NCBI GenBank assembly: GCA_034926675.1
Contig: JAYFQW010000006.1
Span: 120,217-184,216 of the forward strand
Direction: 5' to 3'
Length of the DNA stretch: 64,000 nt
DNA from: Clostridia bacterium
Lineage (GTDB): Bacteria > Bacillota > DTU025
Below, piece by piece: positions 26,825 through 35,132 of this stretch; position 1 is the first letter of the stretch, and each line of letters begins with the position of its first letter. Under the pieces are notes generated by a model, which was not told the origin of the DNA, did not search any database, and saw only the letters and a program-made list of their open reading frames with translations. A program made the position numbers and the translations under genes.

Positions 26825-28104
26825 TTCTCCTCTCCCACGGCGGAAGCATGTGTGGCCCCAAACCTGCTCACGCAGGCCCCCAATCGGTTCAGCTTGCCAC
26901 AGATGCCCTCATAGCATCGGTCAATCTGTTCCACCCCTGATAGTGAAGTCTCACCCTCCGCCGCAAGCCCGGCCAGGATTAGCGCTGCGCCCGTTGCCGG
27001 GTCGACAGCCCTTACCATAGCTCCTGTGAGCCTCTCGATGCCCTCGATGATCAGGCTTCTGCTCTCCAGGCGCATGAGCGCGCCCATCCTCCTCAGCTCG
27101 TCCACCTGGAGAAAGCGATTATCGAACACCGACTCGGTGAGCACGCTGACTCCAGCGGCGAGAGACATGACCGCCGACAGTTGCGGCTGCATGTCGGTGG
27201 GGAATCCCGGGTACGGTCCTGTCTTCGTATCGCACGCTCTTATGGGCCCTGCCATGGCGAGCTCAACGTAGTCAGGTCCGATATCCAGCTCGGCGCCCAT
27301 CTCCGCGAGCTTCGACAACACTGAATCGAGGTGGGTGGGAATCACGTCCATGACTCTAACCCTTCCCCTGGTGATCAGCCCCGCCGACAAGATGGTGGCT
27401 GCCTCTATCCTATCTGGTATCACGCTGTAGGTTACCGGAGACAGCGAATCGACCCCGTCGACCCTTATTGCATCGGTTCCCGCGCCGCGGATGGCGGCGC
27501 CCATCAACGTGAGGAAGTTCGCGAGGTCAACCACTTCGGGCTCCTTGGCGGCATTCTCGATAATGCTTGTCCCCTTTGCGAGGCAGGCGCCCATCATGAT
27601 GCTCTCGGTGGCGCCGACGCTCGGGAAATCCAGGTATATCCTGGCGCCAGACAGGCGGCTCACGCTTGCAGCCACGTATCCGTGCTCCACGGCCACATCT
27701 GCTCCAAGCGCTCTCATTCCTTTGAGATGCAGATCCATAGGCCGCGGGCCGATTTGCTCGCCATCGGGCATAGCCACCCTCGCCTTTCCCGTTCGGGCCA
27801 GAATGGGCCCAATGAGAAGGCTCGATGCTCTGATCATCTTGCTCAGCTCGTAATCGGGTTCATGATGGATGAGCCTGCGTACGCGCACCTGGAGAACATG
27901 GGGATCGCTCCGCCTGACGCCCACCCCGATTCCCTGCAGGATCTGCCCCATCAGCCTGACATCCCCATTGTCCGGAACGTTGTCTATGGTTGTTTCGCCT
28001 TCCGCCAGAAGAGAGGCTGCCATCACTGCCAGGGCGGAGTTTCTGCTGCCCCCCACGCCTACATGCCCAGCGAGCCGCCTGCCGCCCGCCACCCGAAGCT
28101 CCAC
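26821..28104 (-). CDS. MurA-like enolpyruvyl transferase with altered active site
   Basis: The fold matches UDP-N-acetylglucosamine 1-carboxyvinyltransferase over its full length (about 427 residues from GTG 28104, which has GGAGG 9 bases upstream). FPTDMQ, IDRCYE, KMIRAS and GATESIMMGA are conserved. By eye-alignment to E. coli MurA, Cys115 is Glu here (DGEQIGPRP), Lys22 is Arg (GGSRNSAL) and Arg371 is Ala (DPATGAAL), while Arg120, Arg397 and Asp305 are kept. Either it is an unusual fosfomycin-insensitive MurA or a paralogue with another reaction. It is translationally coupled to the Memo-AMMECR1 gene, not to other mur genes. Confidence 0.8.
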   Translation of the reverse strand: MELRVAGGRRLAGHVGVGGSRNSALAVMAASLLAEGETTIDNVPDNGDVRLMGQILQGIGVGVRRSDPHVLQVRVRRLIHHEPDYELSKMIRASSLLIGPILARTGKARVAMPDGEQIGPRPMDLHLKGMRALGADVAVEHGYVAASVSRLSGARIYLDFPSVGATESIMMGACLAKGTSIIENAAKEPEVVDLANFLTLMGAAIRGAGTDAIRVDGVDSLSPVTYSVIPDRIEAATILSAGLITRGRVRVMDVIPTHLDSVLSKLAEMGAELDIGPDYVELAMAGPIRACDTKTGPYPGFPTDMQPQLSAVMSLAAGVSVLTESVFDNRFLQVDELRRMGALMRLESRSLIIEGIERLTGAMVRAVDPATGAALILAGLAAEGETSLSGVEQIDRCYEGICGKLNRLGACVSRFGATHASAVGEEK

Positions 28105-28193
28105 GTGCCACAACCTCCAGGCCGCAGCGGTTGATCCGCCGCATGTCAGGGATAGCTATTCTGCATGACCCGCCCCTAATCCTCTCGGAACGC

Positions 28194-29525
28194 CTATGAT
28201 CGGAAATGGACAATCGACTGATTGCGTTCGAGAGGTCCCTCGATCTCTACGTGTCCGGAGATAGTATCCAGTAGCTTCCCCTCCACAAGCAGCACTACCT
28301 TCTTCACGTATGGGAACTCGGTCATCGTGTTCACGATGGAGTAGATCGTGAGTTCCTCGCCTCGGCTTCCGCCCCAGTGGTTCGCGACGAACTCAGCGCC
28401 TAGGTCGACAAAGGCCGTGTCGCCCTGGAGTCGCACTGACCTTAGAACCGTCCCCTTAGGGATCGTGGGCTGAAGTATGCTTTCCCTCCCAGGCCCAGCG
28501 ATCAGCGCCCCCATGGCGGCAGAGAGCGCCCGAGTTCGCTCCATGCTGCGCAGGCCGGGAATCTCTCTCACCTCTGGCATAAGCGAGTCCTCGAAGTTGG
28601 TGGGACCGCCGAAATACAGAACCATCGAATCCGGCGTGACTTGAACAGGCGCATTGTGAGCGCCAGCAGCACTGGGCGCGCCCAAAACGCCCTCGGCGTC
28701 TTCAGTGCCTCCGATGTCTACTGGGCCATCCACTCCCACTTTGTGCACAAGCCCCCACTCATCCCCCACACCGGCGCCATCCGGCGCCGATGCAGCCTTG
28801 TCCGCGGCGGTCATCAGATATGCGACAATGCCATGGTGTATGGCATCTGCCACTCTCACTCTGTAGGCATGATCAGAGAGAAGCCGTTCCTCACGAGGAT
28901 TCGAGAGAAATCCGACCTCCACCAGCGCAGATGGAGCAGCCACCTTCCGAAGCAGGTACATGTCGGCGGGTCTGGCGCGCCTGGTATTCGGGCCAAGACG
29001 CCGAACTAGCTCCGCCTGTATGTGCTCGGCCAGTTTCCTGCTCTCTTCGGAGACGGGGTTGTAGAAGGTCTGCGCCCCGGACCATTGCGGTTCGGGGAAA
29101 GCGTTCGAGTGTATGGTGACGAAGATATCTGGTTTCTCAGCGTTGACCAAGGCCGCTCTCTTGGCCAGTTCGGCACGTTTATCGGGGTTGCTGTTGTTCT
29201 CGCCGTTGCCCATGAGGTCATGATCATCGTCGCGCGTCATGACTGTGTACACAGCGACTCTGTTCAGCATCGTCCGCAGCTCTGTGGCAATGTGGAGGTT
29301 GATCTCCTTCTCCTTGATCCCCGTCTTTCCACGGGCGCCGGAGTCAGGCCCTCCATGCCCTGCATCGATGGCCACAGTCCGGCCACACACTACATCCCGC
29401 AGCGGAGCCAAGACCATCACCGCCCGAGTGGCCAGGAAAAAGGCGAAGGCGCTCAATATCACGACCGCCCCTATGCACGCTGCCGCCTGTATGGGGATCA
29501 ATCTTTCCATTATTGAGCGTCTCAC
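28194..29525 (-). CDS. CwlD-like N-acetylmuramoyl-L-alanine amidase fused to GerMN domain
   Basis: After an N-terminal membrane anchor (residues 10-35) comes an Amidase_3 domain at about 45-235: VAIDAGHGGPDSGARG with the zinc His, IHSNAF and VEVGFLSNP with the catalytic Glu. A linker follows. Residues 305-425 form a GerMN domain (GTVLRSVRLQGDTAFVDL, YSIVNTMTEFPYVKKV, LLVEGKLL). CwlD makes muramic-delta-lactam in spore cortex and GerM acts in sporulation and germination; here both are on one chain. The GTG at 29525 has GGAGGT 7 bases upstream and gives 443 residues. A start at the ATG 15 bases downstream is possible. Confidence 0.9.
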   Translation of the reverse strand: MRRSIMERLIPIQAAACIGAVVILSAFAFFLATRAVMVLAPLRDVVCGRTVAIDAGHGGPDSGARGKTGIKEKEINLHIATELRTMLNRVAVYTVMTRDDDHDLMGNGENNSNPDKRAELAKRAALVNAEKPDIFVTIHSNAFPEPQWSGAQTFYNPVSEESRKLAEHIQAELVRRLGPNTRRARPADMYLLRKVAAPSALVEVGFLSNPREERLLSDHAYRVRVADAIHHGIVAYLMTAADKAASAPDGAGVGDEWGLVHKVGVDGPVDIGGTEDAEGVLGAPSAAGAHNAPVQVTPDSMVLYFGGPTNFEDSLMPEVREIPGLRSMERTRALSAAMGALIAGPGRESILQPTIPKGTVLRSVRLQGDTAFVDLGAEFVANHWGGSRGEELTIYSIVNTMTEFPYVKKVVLLVEGKLLDTISGHVEIEGPLERNQSIVHFRS

Positions 29526-29642
29526 ACCGCAGACCTCCGGCGGCGCTGGGCTCGCGTCCCGCGCCACTCAGAGGATATGCCACACCACTCCAGCGGATGC
29601 CAACTCAGCGGAATCCCGGCGCCAACCGGGCCCCGCAGCGAA

Positions 29643-30251
29643 TCACCGAACAGCCCTTATGACCCTGTACCCGCCGCCGATCTCCGGCTCATCCGCACAT
29701 CCATAGATACCGACAATGAACTCCCGAAGGGATCCTGCGCCCTGCTTTGTTCTGGCGACGGCGTAGAAGCGACCACCCGGTTTCAGCCGGTCGTGCGCCT
29801 CCTCCACAAGCCTGTGCACCACAGCCTTCCCGGCGCGTATCGGCGGATTGGCAGCGATCACATCGAACCGCCTGTCTTCAAAGGGAGCGAACCCATCTCC
29901 GCAAGCGACTACCACGCGGCCCACGCCGTTCCTCTCGGCGTTCAGCCTCGCTAGTCCGCATGCACGCTCGTTTATGTCGACCATCCATACTCCAGCACTG
30001 GGCACTGCTGCCGCGATTGCGATCCCCACTGCTCCGTAACCGCACCCAAGGTCGAGGAAGGATTCGCCATCCCTCACTTCGATTGCCTTCAATAGCTCCT
30101 CAGTTCCCCGGTCCACCCGGCCTTTGGAGAAGACCCCGGAGTCCGTTTGGAACTTGAGCGTACGTCCTCCTTTGGTCACGTAAGATACTGTCCTTACCTC
30201 ATGAGCGGACGTGGGAGAGGCAGTGAAATACTGTTCAGGCAGTGCATACAC
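29643..30251 (-). CDS. class I SAM-dependent methyltransferase, YbxB/RsmC-like
   Basis: The protein resembles the RsmC family of 16S rRNA guanine-N2 methyltransferases, close to Bacillus YbxB in length and pattern. It opens YFTASPTSAHEVRTVSY, then DSGVFSKGRVDRGT, the SAM-binding loop DLGCGYGAVG at about residue 67, and the catalytic NPPIRAGK motif near 137. The 202-residue length is normal for the short form. The first GTG (30251) lacks an obvious Shine-Dalgarno site, so the exact start is uncertain. The substrate is probably rRNA but is not proven. Confidence 0.88.
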   Translation of the reverse strand: MYALPEQYFTASPTSAHEVRTVSYVTKGGRTLKFQTDSGVFSKGRVDRGTEELLKAIEVRDGESFLDLGCGYGAVGIAIAAAVPSAGVWMVDINERACGLARLNAERNGVGRVVVACGDGFAPFEDRRFDVIAANPPIRAGKAVVHRLVEEAHDRLKPGGRFYAVARTKQGAGSLREFIVGIYGCADEPEIGGGYRVIRAVR

Positions 30252-30333
30252 CCCCGCGTTCTTCTATCCCTGGTATCCTGAGGGTGTCTATTTCGACAGA
30301 CCGCCACTCCGTCCTCCCGAGAAACGCCGATTA

Positions 30334-31758
30334 TCACATCGTCAGTTTCCCCTCAGGCGTCTTCACTATCTGCAGGAGCTTCTCTTCCCTGCCACTCTCG
30401 GCGTTCACGTACACAAAGAACTCATCCCCGTAGGAGGTTCCGTGGAACTCCCAGCAGAATGCCTCCGGCGCCGCTACTGTCTCCACAGGGATTACCGCCA
30501 GTTTGGCAGGATCACTGGCGACAAATCCCGGGCTCAGAAGCTCCTTGGCCTCTGTTGACTTCACTTTCGGCTCGGGCAGTTTCCTCGCCGTGTGAGACAT
30601 GAAGTAGCCGGTGGCATCGTAGCCAATGACATCGCCGGAGTCCAGAGCCACCTTCACTTTGATCAGGTCCGGATAGACCAGCACGTTTCCCTGCTGATAT
30701 ATGAATGGTATCACCGCGGCGTCTGCCGCCTCAGAGACGAAAGTCGGAGTCATGCTGACCATCCCGACCTTCGCCAGGAACTGATGCGCCCGGCTGACGG
30801 CATCGTCAAGATCCAGCTTCTTCGGCGCGAGGTCCCTCGCAACATTCATCAGTGTGACATGGCCTCCCACTTTGGTCACGTCAACTACCGCGTTCGGCTT
30901 TCCGCTGTTCTTGGGAGCATCGAGCTGTATCCTGTAGGCGGGGATCTTGCTCCTGACCTCCTCTTCAACCTTCGCGGAGTGAGCCGAGGCATCGAATGGG
31001 ACGAAACGCATGGCGATCTCTTTGGCCTGCTCTGCCGTTATTGGAGCGCCCGTGACCCCTACGGGTTTGCGGGCCTCGATGTGGTCGGAGAACGGCCCAT
31101 CGTAGATCAGGGTCGGGAAGGTCTGAATCTGCTCGTCCACCTTGGTGAGGCCGTCTGTCACACCATCGACGGCCGTAGTGAGCTTCGCGCCTGTATTCCC
31201 TCCCCCGCTCTTCCTGACACCCGCACGCGCCTGTTCCGCAACTCGGACCCAACTGACCTTCCCGGCAGCGGCCTGCGCTTCCATCTTGGAAAGGCCGTTT
31301 GACAGGTCCTGAGACTGTGCCTTCATGTCAGACAGCCGTTTCCAGTCCTCTGCGCTCATCATCTGCTGATCCGCTGCCTTACGCGCTGTGGAAAAGGCGA
31401 AGTCGCTCACCTGAGTGAGGAATGCGGACGTCCTTACCAGGATACTTTGGGATACCGGAAGGCTATTCAGATTGGCCTGCGCATTCGACGCCTCTCTCCA
31501 CACGTCGGACAGCGCCCCGACTCTAAGCCTTGGCGAGCCGGCGGCAAGGCTCTTTGCTATCGCGGTGCGCACATTGTCAACATTGCCCAGGAGATCGTAG
31601 AAGGCATGGAAATACTGGTTCTCCACTGCAACCTCAAGCCTTTGCTTCGCCTTCATCTGTGCAAAACCATACGTCAGGCTTACCACGGTTATCAACACCA
31701 AGAGCGCATATGGCCAATTGTTCGCGGATCGGCGCGCTCCAGCTGAATCATCCGCCAT
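30334..31758 (-). CDS. ypeB: germination protein YpeB
   Basis: YpeB is needed for the spore cortex-lytic enzyme SleB to be stable and localised in the dormant spore. The 474-residue protein has an N-terminal membrane anchor (WPYALLVLITVVSLTYGFA), a helical region to about 215, and C-terminal PepSY-type repeats (ITAEQAKEIAMRFV, LDDAVSRAHQFLAKVG, STEAKELLSPGFV). The ATG follows GAGAGGTGATC. It is the last gene of a three-gene run, sleB, short sleB, ypeB, with gaps of 17 and 24 bases, so all three should be co-expressed in the forespore. Confidence 0.93.
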   Translation of the reverse strand: MADDSAGARRSANNWPYALLVLITVVSLTYGFAQMKAKQRLEVAVENQYFHAFYDLLGNVDNVRTAIAKSLAAGSPRLRVGALSDVWREASNAQANLNSLPVSQSILVRTSAFLTQVSDFAFSTARKAADQQMMSAEDWKRLSDMKAQSQDLSNGLSKMEAQAAAGKVSWVRVAEQARAGVRKSGGGNTGAKLTTAVDGVTDGLTKVDEQIQTFPTLIYDGPFSDHIEARKPVGVTGAPITAEQAKEIAMRFVPFDASAHSAKVEEEVRSKIPAYRIQLDAPKNSGKPNAVVDVTKVGGHVTLMNVARDLAPKKLDLDDAVSRAHQFLAKVGMVSMTPTFVSEAADAAVIPFIYQQGNVLVYPDLIKVKVALDSGDVIGYDATGYFMSHTARKLPEPKVKSTEAKELLSPGFVASDPAKLAVIPVETVAAPEAFCWEFHGTSYGDEFFVYVNAESGREEKLLQIVKTPEGKLTM

Positions 31759-31782
31759 TCGAGATCACCTCTCCCTCCCGCC

Positions 31783-32241
31783 CTAACGGGCGAATACATG
31801 CTTCCCTATGCGCACCGCTATGCCCCTGCCCCATATCCATCCGGACACGGGTTTCGATGGGTTCCAGAAGAAAAGGCAGCCGTATGTCGGGTCCACTCCG
31901 TTTAAGGCATCACGTGCGGCCGACCTGGCCTGGTTGCTAGGTGAACGCCTCCATATGAGCCCATTCGACACCGATTCGAACGCAGCCGGCTGGAACACAA
32001 CGCCCGGAACGGTGTTTGGGAACTTCGAGCTCTCCACACGGTTCAATAGGACTGCCGCCACTGCCACCATTCCCTGGTAAGGTTCGCCCTCCGCCTCCGC
32101 AGTCACCAGCCGCGCCAGCAGATCGCCACTTCCACCGCGACCCTGTGCGTCGGCGCCTGGCAGGCGATTCCATGCGAAGGCCACTGTTACTGCACATGCA
32201 AGCACCGTGATCGCCACTAGCCGCTTCACCCTGGTCATCAT
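31783..32241 (-). CDS. SleB-like cell wall hydrolase, short form
   Basis: This is a Hydrolase_2 (SleB/CwlJ) lytic transglycosylase of about 152 residues with a membrane anchor or signal (LVAITVLACAVTVAFA) and no N-terminal peptidoglycan-binding domain. The catalytic Glu is in VTAEAEGEPYQG. The C-terminal half (FFWNPSKPVSGWIWGR) closely matches the longer SleB encoded just upstream, so it is probably a tandem duplicate that lost the PG-binding domain, or a CwlJ-like form. AGGAGGGG precedes two adjacent ATG codons, and the second (32238) has the better spacing. It is followed by ypeB. Confidence 0.88.
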   Translation of the reverse strand: MMTRVKRLVAITVLACAVTVAFAWNRLPGADAQGRGGSGDLLARLVTAEAEGEPYQGMVAVAAVLLNRVESSKFPNTVPGVVFQPAAFESVSNGLIWRRSPSNQARSAARDALNGVDPTYGCLFFWNPSKPVSGWIWGRGIAVRIGKHVFAR

Positions 32242-32258
32242 GACCCCTCCTCTCTCGC

Positions 32259-32966
32259 CTACCGTGCGAAGAGATGCCTTCCTATCTGCACTACGACTCT
32301 CCTCGTCCATATCCAGCCCGACACTGGTTTATAGGGGTTCCAGAAAAAGAGCGAGCCATAGCTGGGATCGAATCCATTCACCGCATCCCGCGCCGCGCTG
32401 TAGGCAACGCTGTCCGGGCTTCGCCGCCATATCAGTCCGTTCGACACGGATTCAAGTGCATGTGGCTGAAACACCACTGCCGACACACTGTGAGGAAACC
32501 CCGATGCAGCCACTCGGTTCAGGATCACAGCGCCCACTGCAACCTGTCCCCTATATGGCTCTCCCCTGGACTCTGCCGCAATCACCCGGGCCAGGAGATC
32601 CACTGAAGCGGCGCGAGACGGCATTACGTAGGCTCGCGCGGTCACAGACGGTGCAGGGGCAGTGAATCCGAAGCCCAAGGCGCGCCATGTGGCCCGCCCA
32701 ACGACCCCATCGGCGGCAAGCCCGTTTTTCCGCTGGAATCCCCGAACTGCGAGAGAGGTTCTCGTGCCGAAGACGCCATCCACAGCGCCTCGATAATACC
32801 CCCACTGTGACAGTTTCCACTGGGCAAGCCGCACTGACGCACCGCTAGTGCCCCAATACAGCGTAGGTCTGGTTTCGGCGAATGCCGTGGCCGGTGCGAT
32901 GAGGATCAGGGCAGCGATGCCCATCGCTGCCAGCACGTGTACAAGTCGCCGACTTCCTAGGCTCAT
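32259..32966 (-). CDS. sleB: spore cortex-lytic enzyme SleB
   Basis: SleB degrades muramic-lactam-containing cortex during germination. From ATG 32966 the protein has 235 residues: a signal peptide (LAAMGIAALILIAPATAFA), a PG_binding_1 domain at about 40-100 (WGTSGASVRLAQWKLSQWG), and a Hydrolase_2 domain at 120-235 with catalytic Glu in AAESRGEPYRG. This is the standard SleB architecture. The next two genes are a short SleB copy and ypeB, as expected for a sleB-ypeB operon with an extra duplicate. A forespore-type promoter candidate lies upstream. Confidence 0.93.
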   Translation of the reverse strand: MSLGSRRLVHVLAAMGIAALILIAPATAFAETRPTLYWGTSGASVRLAQWKLSQWGYYRGAVDGVFGTRTSLAVRGFQRKNGLAADGVVGRATWRALGFGFTAPAPSVTARAYVMPSRAASVDLLARVIAAESRGEPYRGQVAVGAVILNRVAASGFPHSVSAVVFQPHALESVSNGLIWRRSPDSVAYSAARDAVNGFDPSYGSLFFWNPYKPVSGWIWTRRVVVQIGRHLFAR

Positions 32967-33011
32967 TGCGCAGTCCCACCCCTGTTCTGGTTGGCTCACA
33001 TGAAACTGCCA

Positions 33012-33042
33012 CTATTCTCCCTGACGAAAGGCATTCGTATGC
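33012..33042 (-). promoter_or_regulatory. candidate forespore (sigma-F/G-like) promoter for sleB operon
   Basis: On the minus strand GCATA (33042-33038) is followed after 16 bases by GGGAGAATAG (33021-33012), resembling the GYATA and GG-rich -10 of sigma-F promoters. It ends about 45 bases before the sleB start. SleB expression from a forespore sigma factor is known in Bacillus; the site itself is only a pattern match. Confidence 0.35.
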
Positions 33043-33256
33043 GCCGCATGTTCACCGGCGCCCACCCAGAAAGCCGTGAGAGCGCAGAATACCGCGCAAT
33101 GCAGCGGTCTCGCGAGCAGTGCGCAGTATTCCTGCCCATCTCATCTCCAGGTGTTTGCAGACGGCGAAGTGCGGCTTGGACTAGACGTTGCCATGGCAGT
33201 ATTATCAGTTTGACCCGGATAATCGCCGGACAAACATATGGGGAGCTGTGATATGA

Positions 33257-34255
33257 ATGATGGCCACAGTGGGCATCACCTTCAACCTGAAGAAGGACTT
33301 TCCCCACGCCTCCGAAGGAGGCGGCCACGCTCCCGATCTGGCTGCCGAGTGTGAGGAGGAAGAGACGGTCGATACTCTCGCATCCTCGCTCTCGCGCCTG
33401 GCAGAGAAGGTAATGCTGTTCCCACACAAACCGGACCTATTGGAGAGACTGGACGAGGCGCGCCCGGATATCGTGTTCAACATCGCCGAAGGCTGGATGG
33501 GGCGTAATCGTGAATCCCTCATACCGGCGCTCCTTGAACTCCTAGAGATTCCGTTCACGGGCTCAGATGCACTCACCCTCGGGATCGCCTTGGATAAGGC
33601 CATGGCTAAGAGAGTGGCGGCCACGGCAGGAATCAGAACACCACGATCCATCAAGGTCAACTCCGCGCAGGGTCTTGATCAGATCGACCTGCCATTCCCA
33701 GTGTTCGTTAAACCCAACTCCGAAGGCTCAAGCAAAGGGATACGCGATTCCTCGAAGGTATGGAGCATCGAAGAGCTGCAAGAGAAGATCCAGTGGATAC
33801 TCAGCACATACCACCAGCCGGCTCTGGTCGAGGAGTTCCTGCCGGGGCGGGAGTTCACAGCTGGAATCATCGGAAATGGCCGCCCGCACGTACTGCCGAT
33901 AATGGAGGTATGTCCGGGTGACAGAGACGCCGCAGACCATAAGTTCGTGTATTCCTACGAGACGAAAAGCGAGAACCTAGAGCGGTTCAGAGTGCCAGCT
34001 CCGATCCCGGAAGAGCTGGTGCAAGAGATCTCCGACATGGCGGTGGGCGTGTTCGAGGTTCTGGAATGCAGAGACGTCGCGAGAGTGGACTTCAGGCTGA
34101 ACAGCGCGGGACAGCCGTGTTTCCTCGAGATCAACCCGCTCCCGGGTCTGTCGAAGGTTAGCCTCCTCCCCCTGCAGGCGAAGGCCGCAGGAATGAACTT
34201 CGACGACCTGGTGAGCTGGATACTCAGGTCCGCCTGGTCCCGCTACTACGGTTAG
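33257..34255 (+). CDS. ATP-grasp ligase, D-alanine-D-alanine ligase-like
   Basis: The 332-residue protein has the D-Ala-D-Ala ligase/ATP-grasp arrangement: NIAEGWMGRNRES near residue 74, FTGSDALTLGIALDKAMAK near 96, FVKPNSEGSSKGI in the ATP-binding loop near 150, EEFLPGREFTAGII near 194, and DFRLNSAGQPCFLEINPLPGLS near 276 with metal-binding Glu and Asn. It lies alone, divergent from sleB and outside a mur cluster, so it may ligate another amino-acid pair rather than make cell-wall dipeptide. Two adjacent ATG codons (33257, 33260) are possible starts; GGGAG is 11 bases upstream of the first. Confidence 0.82.
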   Translation: MMATVGITFNLKKDFPHASEGGGHAPDLAAECEEEETVDTLASSLSRLAEKVMLFPHKPDLLERLDEARPDIVFNIAEGWMGRNRESLIPALLELLEIPFTGSDALTLGIALDKAMAKRVAATAGIRTPRSIKVNSAQGLDQIDLPFPVFVKPNSEGSSKGIRDSSKVWSIEELQEKIQWILSTYHQPALVEEFLPGREFTAGIIGNGRPHVLPIMEVCPGDRDAADHKFVYSYETKSENLERFRVPAPIPEELVQEISDMAVGVFEVLECRDVARVDFRLNSAGQPCFLEINPLPGLSKVSLLPLQAKAAGMNFDDLVSWILRSAWSRYYG

Positions 34256-34304
34256 CCCGCTCCATTGGGCTGTAGATCAATGCATGGGTTCTTGCCAGGC
34301 TAGC

Positions 34305-34358
34305 GAGAAGGCGCGTCACCTTCCGGGCGGACGATCGCCCTGGGAGACACGCCTTCTC
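34305..34358 (+). terminator. nested hairpin after the ATP-grasp gene
   Basis: Arms GAGAAGGCGCGT and ACACGCCTTCTC pair over 12 positions with one mismatch, and an inner GGGCG/CGCCC hairpin lies inside. A TCTTTT run occurs some 14 bases later. It lies 50 bases after the stop and between convergent genes. Confidence 0.45.
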
Positions 34359-34430
34359 AATGTCAAGCGGTCTTTTGTGGGCCCTGTTGTGGGCTACTTG
34401 ATGTAGACCCATTCCGGAGTTCCCACGATC

Positions 34431-34889
34431 CTAACGAACTATATCGCAAGGCTCCACCTTAAGGAAGAACTCGTACAACTTCTGTGCCGCCCCTAAAGTC
34501 GCGACCTGGTCATCGGGGCTCAGGTCATGCAGGATCGCGGCGACCATCTCCGAATGGAACACCTCATGGAACCGATACGCATCAAGACCATTCGGGGTTA
34601 GGCCGACGAGAACGACCCGCCGATCTTGATCAGGCCTCACCCGAGTGACATACCCCTTGCGCTCAAGACGGTTCATGGAGGTCGTGAGAGTCCCCAGAGT
34701 TATGCCGAGCCTTGCGGCGATCTCCGACATTGACCTCCAGCGATCCGCTCCCACTGCCTCCAGCACGTGAATCTCGGTTATGGTGAGTCCTCCTGCGTAG
34801 GCCTGGTTGATGACTCTCTCTTCGATGGACAGGATCCTATTGAACAACTTCACCAAGACGTCGTTGAGAGCGCCAGAGTAATCCGGCAT
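34431..34889 (-). CDS. MarR family transcriptional regulator
   Basis: The 152-residue winged-helix protein has the MarR order: dimerisation helix (VKLFNRILSIEERVINQ), recognition helix region (SMSEIAARLGITLGTLTTSMNRLERKGYV), and wing (RVRPDQDRRVVLVGLTPNG). It resembles FabT-type members, but no fatty-acid genes are nearby, so the regulon is unknown. The ATG at 34889 has GGAGG 8 bases upstream; an in-frame TTG 15 bases earlier is less likely. A TCTCAATGAGA palindrome 20 bases upstream may be its own operator. Confidence 0.88.
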   Translation of the reverse strand: MPDYSGALNDVLVKLFNRILSIEERVINQAYAGGLTITEIHVLEAVGADRWRSMSEIAARLGITLGTLTTSMNRLERKGYVTRVRPDQDRRVVLVGLTPNGLDAYRFHEVFHSEMVAAILHDLSPDDQVATLGAAQKLYEFFLKVEPCDIVR

Positions 34890-34908
34890 CTGATCAGCCT
34901 CCAATCCA

Positions 34909-34919
34909 TCTCAATGAGA
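34909..34919. promoter_or_regulatory. candidate MarR operator palindrome
   Basis: TCTCAATGAGA is a perfect 5-bp inverted repeat with one central base, 20 bases upstream of the marR-type ATG. MarR proteins bind such palindromes and often repress themselves. It is short and not supported by a second copy. Confidence 0.25.
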
Positions 34920-35132
34920 CATAATCCTACAATGATTCTACGAGCAGCTGGGTGATCCTCCTAGGGGGCGGTCTGAGCAGACCAGGTGCGCGTCATTACT
35001 CGCCACGGTTCGTCCTCGCCGGGCTGGAACGTTGGAAGGACTTCCCCTTGGTTCGTCGAAGTTGACGCAGTGCCTTGCGCCTGTCCATTCGCACCGCAGC
35101 CGGCGCATGAGTCCGCTCGAAGGAGGCGCTAT

